Positions 58,501-64,000 of a stretch of DNA of 64,000 nt are shown piece by piece. The stretch is from NCBI RefSeq assembly GCF_021018805.1, contig NC_086251.1, positions 17,403,098-17,467,097 on the forward strand, read 5' to 3'. The number at the start of each line of letters is the position of its first letter. Positions within the stretch are counted from its first letter, which is position 1. The translations under genes were made by a program, and so were the position numbers. The notes under the pieces are model-generated. The model was not told the origin of the DNA, made no database searches, and saw only the letters and a list, made by a program, of their open reading frames with translations. Origin of the DNA: Prinia subflava (Eukaryota; Chordata; Aves; Passeriformes; Cisticolidae).

Positions 58501-61500
58501 CCAAATGATACATGCAAATGATGTATTACTAGATTTTTAGAACCTCAGACTTGTATCCTGGTGTAAGATTACATTGATTAAAAAATATTAGGCAACAGTT
58601 ACCCGAAAACGTCAGGTAAAGGCTATGCTGATACTTCATTCCATTGAGCTTGTCTCCTCTACCTGGTATATGAGAATTTTTATTTAAGTCAGGCTGCGAG
58701 GAAATAAATAGTAATTATGAAATTATTATTCTTTTGTAATTATTTTTCTTTTGTAAATGTCTTTTTATTTCTTACAAGTAGGACTATAAACCTGTCCCAT
58801 TGAGAGCGATTCAGACTGGAGTTTTCCTGGCACAATTTGAAGTGAAACATGTTAAGAAACGAGGCATGCATGTTAAAACCTATGAGAATAGCACCTTCAA
58901 CAACCCACAGACTTAGTTTTCACACAGTAAACTTCTGCCCTGGTAATACCTGAGAGTGACAGGCAGCAAAAACATTGCTGTTGATGATGCTACACTGCTT
59001 CTCTGACCAGGACTTCCGATAAGGGTTGGTAGAACATGGGTCCTTGACACTGGAAGCATCAGGGCATGTAGAGGATACTTTCCAGCTGTTTCCAAACTCT
59101 AGGACATTCTCTACTACAGACTGACTCCTTGTAGTAAAGTCATTGATGCTGTTGCCATCATAATTTCCACAAAGACCGCACACCTGGCCCTGCAAAAGGA
59201 AGTAAATAAAAGAATAATGGATGTGAGAAAACTTGAAACAAAATCTGAGACTGAAATAATACTTGAAATTCAGCTCTTAGAATGGTGGCATTCCATTCTA
59301 TCAGTCCTGAACATCTTCATACTCTGGAATAGAGGAACAGAATATGACCAGTGAGGCTAGAAGGATACTGTTCTTAACTTTTTTCTTTTAAATATGAACA
59401 ATAAAACCATCTTAGTCATCATAACCTTCCATCTTTGAGGTATATTTTTAACAAGGAAATCAGGACTAACAGCTGATTGAGCTTTTCATTTAAGCCTTGT
59501 TTTATACAGTATCTATACATATAAAAACCCTCAACCTTCTAACTATTAAGTATTACCAGTTCAGCCACCCAATCTATTCATTGAGTCTTTACCATTAAGT
59601 CTGCTCACAGGTATATTAAGAAATTACATTTTCCTTATGCATCCAGAAATATCCCTCATTCTGAATGTATGGATCTGTCCAACTGTGAGAGGCTGCAATA
59701 CATGCTTTTTCTATGAAACTAAGGTGCATACTTTTTATATTACTGCTATTTTTATAAAATGCCAGTGAGTGAGGCAGGAAAAGAACCTTTGGTACGGAAA
59801 GAACTTGGTCTATCTAGTTCTAAATTACACTTAGTTTAAATACCTAATTTAAATGTCATTGTGGTATAAGATAGCAAATCCTGTATTTACTGCAGTTTTT
59901 AGTGCTTAAATATCGTAAGCTAAGAGAAGGAGTATGAAATTAAGAATTCATTTTCCTTATCATCTGTGTAGTTACATGCTTGACAAATACTTGGTGGCAT
60001 ACAAGAGGCTTTCACCCATAATAGTCACTCATAATACACTTCCTTGTTCTTGACGTGTGATAATTTGTGTGTCAATGAGAACTGGAAACAATGGATTATT
60101 TTCAAGATCAAACCTATTCAGTCAATTTAAACACATGTAGTTATGTAATTTTAGTAAGTATGATAACCTTTAACAAGGTTCAGTTTGTAATTTCAACAAA
60201 GTCAAGTCGAAAATAGTGTTTTGCCAACTCAAGTTCTGTCAGGCCAAACAGGTGCTGGAAGCTGGCTTCCAAGCTCAGAACGGCAGCGGGATGATGACAT
60301 GGCTTCCAGAGGTACCAGAAGAATGGAAAGCAATGGGGGATGAACTGCAGGAATGCTAGAGACATCACTATTTGGGATCCTGGCAGGGTCTCAACAAGGT
60401 TCACACCCAGTCAAATGTGGACAGTGAATTGCCACCGAACCGCTAGTTCCGCACCTTGAAACCAGGGCTGAGCTTAATGAACATGCTGGTTTTCTTGTCC
60501 CACATGAGGATCAGGCCGCTTTTGGTCTCAACTACCAGGTACATCCCCATGTAGCGGACTGTGTATGGCACCTCATCATTCTGTCCTCTCTTCACAACAC
60601 TGACACGCTCCTCACCAAGGATCAGTTCATAGCTCTGAAACAGGAGGAAAAGGTAAGGAGAAAGGAGCTCAGTACCTGCTGCTGTGCTCTGAAACACGTT
60701 TTTTCTGCTTTTAAGAGTACTATGAATCATTTATATCATGAAAACAAATAATCAAAATGCAGTAAATCAAAGCAATACAGTTCAAATCTCAGGTTCCTGC
60801 AGTGGGGTAACAGATACTTTAAATGGTGTAGGCCAAAAAACGTCTTTTGACTGTCATGGAGGAACTACACAGCATACAATAAAAGAATCTTCTGACACAA
60901 CAGGCTAAGTTTCTGCCTTTAGACCTTTCTTTTTCCCAAGGATGGTGTAAGATAGTGCGGGAAGTGGAAAACATAGAAAGGTAGGAAGGTCTACCAAATA
61001 TTTCACTTTAATCTGATGTAAACCTAATTTACTAGTTGAATTGCTTTTTAAAATATTTTCCGAATTCTTTGCAGCAATAGAAATCTAGGCTTCTCCTAAG
61101 CCTTAGCAGGTACAAAACAAAACTGGTCTATATGCAAAACCTTCTTACCTCTAAGAAAACTTTGATAGATTTTGAGCAAGTTGTCCCAGTGTTGCCGCAG
61201 GGAATATTTTCAGTGACAACCCTGAAGGTCCCGTTGACTGTGCCACTTTTCCCACAGTGGTCCTGGGTAAAGAATAATATTTTAAAATATATTATTTTTA
61301 CAGATATGATCAAGATGACCTTTCATTTGCTACTGCTAACTATCAGTACCTGGACTAATGTGTATTCACAGTTTCCATTGAAGCTGAACCTTTTGTCATC
61401 AAAGGTGTTATAATGACCATCTCCATAAACAGCACAAGTGCCCAGACACTGATCTTTGGTACATTCCCACTTCCTATTCTTGCATACACTAGAAAAAAAG

Positions 61501-63448
61501 AATGAAATATTTTAGTAATAAAACAACTCGCTCTTTTGTGCAGACATATCTGAACTATCAGTAGTTGTTTGGCAACCCCTCCCTGCCAAATCCTTGATCC
61601 TTGAAATGAAATAGTTTTTTACATTCTTCATGTAAAGAATTAAAGAAAAGTTCCCTTCTGCTACCTGAATACCTTAACTGCAAAACAAGATACTTAATGA
61701 ACCTTGTAGTCCTAAAGGTTTCCTCCCATTCTGTGCTTTGGCCATCTGACAGATATCAGAAGGAAACATTCTCATGCTGTGTAATCCAAAACTAAAAGAT
61801 CTAAAATCCATCAACTGATTAAATTTGCAATCCAAATCTTTCCTTGCTCTTGTACTATATAAGGTCTTTGGAAAGGCAAATGATGGGACCAGGAATGCTA
61901 CTTCTGCAGACATACTTACCAGGTGTTACAGTCAAAGTTGATCTTTTCCCCAGGCTGATACATGGCTTCATTGTGAATACATGGACATTCCTCTTCAGCA
62001 ATACAACCACCATTCCCATCTAACACAAGCCCATCTGGGCACACACAGCCAGATGTACATTGTGAGCTATACTGGAAAAGATAATAGAAAAACATAATTT
62101 TAGAGTGAAATGATCACATTAGAAAAAGGAAGATTAAATTCTCATAAATGGTGCCTTATATGGTATTATTGCTGCCCAGCTTAAGTAGGAGAGAACTACG
62201 AAGTAATTAAAGGATAATGAAACTAAAAAAAAAAAGTTATTAGCCATAGATTTAATAGAATATAAATCTGTTAAAGAAAAATGTTTTATGTATACCAACC
62301 CTGATTGTTGTGCTGGAACCTGTGAAATTTAAAACACATTTGGATCCTTCACTTTGTAGTGGTGATTTGTGATTGGACTTTTAAAAGAAAGACAAGTAAT
62401 TTTTTTTTCAGTCTGAAAATATTTCCAATACCCAATATTTCAATATTACCCAATATTGAAATACCCAAATATTTCAATATTGAAATCTATTTATCTCATA
62501 TGGTACTTACTCATGAAATGGCATGTGGCTACCGAGACCTTAAATGAAGTAACATAATTAGACATGCAAGAAGTCCATAACTGCAGCACGGTATGAGGAG
62601 AATTATTTCTCCTAGCCAATTTCTAGCCTTTCCAACAGAAGTCAAGTAAGTGGTGGAGCCCTAAATTTTTCACTATCAGTTACTGTAACCTGAAGTAGCT
62701 GAAGAAAGGTAGACACTAATCTTAAGAATTAATTTGGATATTACTTATTATATTTTGATCCAAGGATTCCATTGTTAGTGCTTCATAACATCATTTCAGG
62801 GCCTTTGCTACAAGAATGATGTATCTGTGCTGTAGATTTGGAGTAGATCCAGTAGATCAATTACTTTGGCAGCAAGAGCACAGACAAAACCTGGAAGCAA
62901 CACTTCATTGGGCCATGACATACTTACACACTGCATATCCAGAGTCTGGCAACTTTTCTGACATTCTGTTCCAGTTGCTCCTGCTGTGTTGTTTTTACAG
63001 TCAAAGTAGACCATGGGAGCTTCACAGACTAGAGGAAGGAAAGAAGTGGCACAGGGTTTATTCCACAGCTGTAGCCATTTAAACCATCTGTAAGTTCTTT
63101 GGAAATTCCCTATTTCAGTAAGTAGAGATTATTGTCCCTGTTCAATCTGCTGATTAGAATGACTTCAGAGAACTGGATTAAAAAAAAAAAACCCACAAAA
63201 TATTTCAGAGAAGTCTTTATGTAAAAAGAGGTTTTATGATTAATCTAGTTCACTCCTGCCTTTTATGATAACTGTAGCACTATGACTAAGTGAGAAACGC
63301 TTCTATTAAAAATCTGTTAAGAAGAATCAATTCTTTGAACTATTCTGTGCAAGACCTGGTATAGAAAAAAAAAGTAAGTGGAAGATTATTTTTACCTGGA
63401 GTTGGATTTGGTGCTCCAATGCAATTCAGTATTCCCTGGACACAAGTG
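40296..63448 (-). CDS. MUC5B: Secreted gel-forming mucin, MUC5B/MUC5AC type, 3' part (23 exons; 5' end outside window)
   Basis: This gene encodes the middle and C-terminus of a secreted polymeric mucin. Twenty-three exons were placed by GT-AG signals. Phases agree throughout, giving 10,291 coding nt, 3,429 complete residues and a TGA stop. Domains in order are the D'/TIL Cys-rich segment, VWD3 with CGLCGNYDG (multimerisation motif), C8-3, TIL3, a pre-PTS Cys segment ([15 protein letters not shown]), CysD1, PTS, CysD2, a long repetitive PTS, a second Cys segment ([19 protein letters not shown]), VWC-like modules and the CTCK dimerisation knot. Tail-to-tail placement with TOLLIP, and a single giant central exon that includes the CysDs, favour MUC5B. 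The CysD1 match ([20 protein letters not shown]) also fits. Unusually, no VWD4/C8-4/TIL4 block is present and there are only two CysDs. Introns not listed separately show nothing notable. MUC5AC remains possible. Confidence 0.85.
40298..40385 (-). repeat. 30-bp tandem repeat in the mucin C-terminal tail
   Basis: About 2.7 copies of a 30-bp unit built on TTGCAATTGGGA (+ strand) encode the decapeptide-spaced SQFQQ/SQLQQ/SQLQL motifs. The stop lies inside the last partial copy. Confidence 0.8.
40789..42165 (-). mobile_element. CR1 LINE, antisense to + strand, in the last mucin intron
   Basis: About 1.4 kb of CR1 is read on the - strand, with its 3' terminus at about 40789. Landmarks on the + strand are GGTTGGAACAGACCTTTCAGA, GGCAGCCTGTTCCAGTGCTG, CTCCAGCTTAAACACCTCCA, CCACCTGGGCACTGCTGGCT, GAATGCTGTTGGAAATGCTG and GACAGGCCTGCAGTTCCCTG (each abbreviated). 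It includes the degraded end of ORF2 and the 3'UTR. It accounts for most of the 1.67-kb intron 40558-42230. Confidence 0.85.
42231..42342 (-). CDS. Mucin exon: first half of CTCK
   Basis: It encodes [20 protein letters not shown] then [14 protein letters not shown], the first strands of the cystine knot with the CxGxC-type spacing. It starts in phase 1 and ends in phase 2. The donor is CTCAAT|GTAAGT. Confidence 0.92.
42744..42789 (-). CDS. Mucin exon: end of VWC-like module
   Basis: This short exon encodes [15 protein letters not shown], with the CCxxC signature that closes a VWC-type module. Phases are 0 to 1. Confidence 0.88.
43120..43242 (-). CDS. Mucin exon: VWC-like module
   Basis: It encodes 41 residues ([20 protein letters not shown] through [11 protein letters not shown]), equivalent to the Cys-poor spacer module before CTCK in MUC5 proteins. 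Both ends are phase 0. Confidence 0.9.
43643..43741 (-). CDS. Mucin exon: VWC end and linker
   Basis: It encodes 33 residues ([20 protein letters not shown], then [13 protein letters not shown]). The CCGxC motif matches the VWC end in MUC5-type mucins. There is one N-glycosylation sequon (NNT). Both ends are phase 0. Confidence 0.92.
43834..43956 (-). CDS. Mucin exon: VWC core
   Basis: It encodes 41 residues ([20 protein letters not shown] through ETSCPL), the CxxCxC core of a VWC domain. The acceptor is TTGCAG|GTTGG and the donor CTG|GTGAGT; both ends are phase 0. Confidence 0.92.
43957..44879 (-). other. Mucin intron with AT-rich repeat
   Basis: This 923-bp intron contains an AT-only tract (about 44280-44375) of imperfect repeats of a TATTATAAAT-like unit. 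No exon was recognised in it. Confidence 0.7.
44880..44923 (-). CDS. Mucin exon: start of second VWC
   Basis: This 44-nt exon encodes (Q)[14 protein letters not shown], matching the conserved start of a VWC module (C-x-x-NGT-x-Y). It starts in phase 1 and ends in phase 0. It contains the NGT sequon. Confidence 0.88.
44924..46092 (-). other. Mucin intron, no exon found
   Basis: This 1.17-kb intron was inspected for a hidden Cys-rich exon, because the human VWC region has extra residues at this point. None with good splice sites and frame was found. Confidence 0.6.
46093..46267 (-). CDS. Mucin exon: first VWC-like module
   Basis: It encodes 58 residues ([20 protein letters not shown] through DPCCPEFEC). 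It aligns with the MUC5AC/MUC5B module that normally follows VWD4 and its TIL domain (PGERW..C..CVC..). Here it follows the PTS-side Cys segment directly. Phases are 0 to 1. Confidence 0.92.
46724..46944 (-). CDS. Mucin exon: post-PTS Cys segment and short PTS linker
   Basis: It encodes [19 protein letters not shown], then [13 protein letters not shown], a Thr/Ser/Pro linker, and [10 protein letters not shown]. The Cys segment is the one that precedes VWD4 in human MUC5AC/5B. The donor is AAAG|GTAGTT in phase 0. It splices in frame to the VWC exon, with no VWD4 between. Confidence 0.9.
47149..47289 (-). CDS. Mucin exon: end of PTS, CFC motif
   Basis: It encodes 47 residues: a Ser/Thr-rich stretch, then [16 protein letters not shown]. 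The CFC begins the Cys segment finished by the next exon. It is phase 1 at both ends. Confidence 0.88.
47759..55069 (-). CDS. Mucin central exon (7,311 bp): CysD1, PTS, CysD2, tandem PTS repeats
   Basis: This single exon encodes about 2,436 residues. It opens with CysD1 (54738-55037; WSEW motif). A non-repetitive Thr/Ser/Pro stretch and 1.4 repeat units follow, then CysD2 (53424-53729; WTQW motif) and a second unique PTS stretch. About 19 units of a 94-residue repeat come next, before a short unique end (SSTTVNP). Each unit has 35 Thr, 11 Ser and 13 Pro and no Cys or Asn, so it should be densely O-glycosylated. The WxxW motifs are sites for C-mannosylation in the family. The acceptor is AATTACAG|AAATG; the donor is AATCCAG|GTATGT at 47758. 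The open frame runs past that donor into the intron, but the donor and downstream phase show where the exon ends. Confidence 0.95.
47938..53260 (-). repeat. 282-bp tandem repeat array, about 19 units
   Basis: Units of exactly 282 bp (94 codons) repeat with near identity, aligned at 48220, 48502, 48784 and so on to 53014 (18 regularly spaced starts), plus a slightly diverged first unit at 47938. All length changes keep frame. Only a handful of sites vary: GAG-GG or CAGGCG near the TTTP/TTPS junction, GCT/GTT giving Ala/Thr, and a silent GAGGCT/GAAGCT. Confidence 0.97.
53424..53729 (-). other. CysD2 domain (WxxW)
   Basis: About 102 residues: [49 protein letters not shown] and [13 protein letters not shown]. 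Ten or so cysteines lie in the CysD pattern. In the family this domain makes non-covalent contacts that set mucus mesh size. Confidence 0.95.
53805..54215 (-). repeat. Second block of the 282-bp repeat, about 1.4 units
   Basis: The same unit as the main array lies on the N-terminal side of CysD2, with small differences (ESKI instead of EIKI, a GAGGAG variant). CysD2 is therefore embedded between copies. Confidence 0.95.
54738..55037 (-). other. CysD1 domain (WxxW)
   Basis: About 100 residues: [42 protein letters not shown] and [11 protein letters not shown]. It is closest to the first CysD of MUC5B/MUC5AC. Confidence 0.95.
55070..56412 (-). other. Mucin intron, AT-rich
   Basis: This 1.34-kb intron contains AT-rich simple sequence (about 55475-55690; TTAATTAAAAGTTTTAATTA-like repeats and TA-rich runs). 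No exon was recognised in it. Confidence 0.75.
56413..56607 (-). CDS. Mucin exon: pre-PTS Cys segment
   Basis: It encodes [18 protein letters not shown], then [26 protein letters not shown] and the first Thr/Pro residues ([17 protein letters not shown]). The YNTTDG motif is typical of MUC2/MUC5 mucins directly before the PTS domain. It is phase 1 at both ends. Confidence 0.93.
56704..56747 (-). CDS. Mucin exon: TIL3/E3 fragment
   Basis: This 44-nt exon encodes [14 protein letters not shown]. It joins NTC before and ACNC after to restore the CxCxxxGxxC pattern. It starts in phase 2 and ends in phase 1. Confidence 0.88.
57437..57566 (-). CDS. Mucin exon: TIL3
   Basis: It encodes [20 protein letters not shown], then [20 protein letters not shown], matching the TIL domain after C8-3 in MUC5AC/5B (CPP..PFFNEDQMKCV). 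It starts in phase 1 and ends in phase 2. Confidence 0.93.
57905..58033 (-). CDS. Mucin exon: C8-3 end and TIL3 start
   Basis: It encodes [20 protein letters not shown], then [20 protein letters not shown]. The CEWHYxPCG and CRNPSGxC motifs are hallmarks of MUC5AC/MUC5B D3. It is phase 1 at both ends. Confidence 0.94.
58184..58340 (-). CDS. Mucin exon: C8-3 domain
   Basis: It encodes [18 protein letters not shown], then [19 protein letters not shown] and VAWRSPTIC, the conserved C8 core. Phases are 0 to 1. Confidence 0.95.
58950..59189 (-). CDS. Mucin exon: VWD3 end, CGLC motif, C8-3 start
   Basis: It encodes 80 residues starting [18 protein letters not shown] and including [14 protein letters not shown] and [12 protein letters not shown]. 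The CGLC motif is the vicinal-cysteine motif linked to N-terminal mucin multimerisation. Both ends are phase 0. Confidence 0.96.
59190..60454 (-). other. Mucin intron, nothing recognised
   Basis: This 1.27-kb AT-rich intron lies inside VWD3. No repeat family or exon was recognised. Confidence 0.7.
60455..60634 (-). CDS. Mucin exon: VWD3 middle
   Basis: It encodes 60 residues ([45 protein letters not shown]). These are central VWD beta-strands, close to MUC5AC/5B. Both ends are phase 0. Confidence 0.95.
61149..61262 (-). CDS. Mucin exon: VWD3 middle
   Basis: It encodes 38 residues ([20 protein letters not shown], then [18 protein letters not shown]). It contains one NGT sequon. Both ends are phase 0. 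Confidence 0.95.
61350..61488 (-). CDS. Mucin exon: E' end and VWD3 start
   Basis: It encodes [18 protein letters not shown], then [20 protein letters not shown] and NCEYTLVQ. The GDGHYxTFD motif marks the VWD3 start and its calcium-loop region. It starts in phase 2 and ends in phase 0. Confidence 0.95.
61920..62071 (-). CDS. Mucin exon: D' TIL segment
   Basis: It encodes [19 protein letters not shown], then [19 protein letters not shown] and DCNTC, closely matching MUC5AC/5B D'. It starts in phase 0 and ends in phase 2. Confidence 0.94.
62072..62927 (-). other. Mucin intron with palindromic AT block
   Basis: This 856-bp intron carries a cluster of inverted and direct copies of CCCAATATTTCAATATT-like sequence (about 62422-62486), with a perfect 16-bp palindrome ATTTCAATATTGAAAT at 62471-62486. 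Confidence 0.75.
62928..63028 (-). CDS. Mucin exon: D' Cys-rich segment
   Basis: It encodes [19 protein letters not shown], then [13 protein letters not shown], matching the MUC5-type CPAPMVYLDC..C..SCHTLD pattern. It starts in phase 1 and ends in phase 0. The acceptor is CCTCTAG|TCTG. Confidence 0.93.
63396..63448 (-). CDS. Mucin exon: Cys-rich segment before D' (most 5' exon in the window)
   Basis: It encodes [17 protein letters not shown]. It starts in phase 2, so at least one further upstream exon lies beyond 64000. The acceptor is CTCACAG|CAC and the donor CCAG|GTAAAA. Confidence 0.82.
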
Positions 63449-64000
63449 CTGTGAGAGAGGGAAAAACAATCTATTTTTTTCTCTCCTCTCAAACCAAATG
63501 AGATTGAGAGCTACTTATCCCTTGTCAAGTCTCGGAATTGTCAAAGGAATTCAAAACCTGTTTTGCAGTCTCAGAAAATAATTTCTCTCAATACCACTAC
63601 ATGTGCTACCTTCATATGATATCCATTGTTGCTTAGCAAGAAAATTTACAGGTTGTAATGCATTATGTTATTGCTTGTTACTTACATTCTCATAAGATCT
63701 CTTCTTGCTGGTGTTGTTGTAATTTTATACTTGAAAGATTATGGAATTGAATAAAAAATGCACCAAAGTACAATTGCTCTATCAATCTAGAAACATTACA
63801 GAATCAAAGAAACCTTTAGGCTGGGAAGACCCTTAAGATCCTCAAGTCCAGCCATTAACCAAGCACTGCCAAGTCCACCACTAAGTCATGTCTATAAGTG
63901 CCACATCTGCATGGCTTTTAAATACTTGCAGACATAGTGACTCAACCACTTCCCTGGGCAATCTGTTCCAATGCTTGACAACCACTTCAGTACAGAAATT
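63449..64000 (-). other. Mucin intron continuing out of the window
   Basis: This is the intron upstream of the first visible exon. No further exon was found before the window edge, and the last 200 bp are CR1. Confidence 0.7.
63795..64000 (-). mobile_element. CR1 LINE 3' end, running off the window
   Basis: It is homologous to the CR1 copy at 40.8 kb: GGCTGGGAAGACCCTTAAGA, CCACATCTGCATGGCTTTTA and GACAACCACTTCAGT on the + strand, so it reads on the - strand. It continues beyond 64000. Confidence 0.85.

Overview
The window is vertebrate nuclear DNA, almost certainly avian. It holds two split genes with GT-AG introns, CpG islands, and several copies of CR1, the non-LTR retrotransposon characteristic of birds and other sauropsids. 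Nothing bacterial or viral in gene organisation is present. The species cannot be fixed from the sequence alone.

Layout: 1 to about 8.7 kb is gene-poor, AT-rich upstream DNA with old CR1 debris. A small CpG island with a CTCF-like motif lies at 8.79-9.04 kb, a CR1 copy at 9.48-10.13 kb and a 51-nt A run at 10.19 kb. A strong CpG-island promoter (10.52-11.10 kb; YY1/TISU, NRF1, GC-box and CTCF-like motifs) drives TOLLIP on the + strand. Its six coding exons run from 11003 to 33790 and rebuild a 274-residue protein with an intact frame, the same length as human TOLLIP. A 3'UTR of about 3.2 kb probably ends near 37.0 kb. The intergenic gap (37.0-40.1 kb) carries a broken CR1 ORF1 (esterase-like) relic.

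From 63448 down to 40296 on the - strand lies the 3' part of a secreted gel-forming mucin of the MUC5B/MUC5AC type. I modelled 23 exons; all splice phases agree and give 3429 complete residues plus a stop. They encode the D'/TIL region, VWD3 with the CGLC motif, C8-3 and TIL3, and a pre-PTS cysteine segment. One 7.3-kb central exon follows, with two CysD (WxxW) domains and PTS sequence, then a shortened VWC region and a cystine-knot (CTCK) tail. The gene's 5' end is outside the window. TOLLIP and the mucin converge tail to tail, as MUC5B and TOLLIP do in mammals, which supports MUC5B identity.

Most unusual: (1) the entire VWD4/C8-4/TIL4 block expected between the PTS domain and VWC of a MUC5-type mucin is absent, and the flanking introns are too short to hide it; (2) the PTS domain is built from about 19 plus 1.4 nearly identical 282-bp (94-residue) units, with a few diagnostic variants that record higher-order duplication; (3) four consecutive small hairpins with similar loops but different, still-pairing stems sit in TOLLIP intron 2, just beyond a probable solo LTR; (4) two CTCF-like motifs face each other around the TOLLIP promoter.

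The two genes are functionally separate. TOLLIP is a cytosolic/endosomal ubiquitin-binding adaptor that dampens Toll/IL-1 receptor signalling, and the mucin is a secreted, disulfide-linked mucus polymer. They share only synteny and a broad link to mucosal defence.
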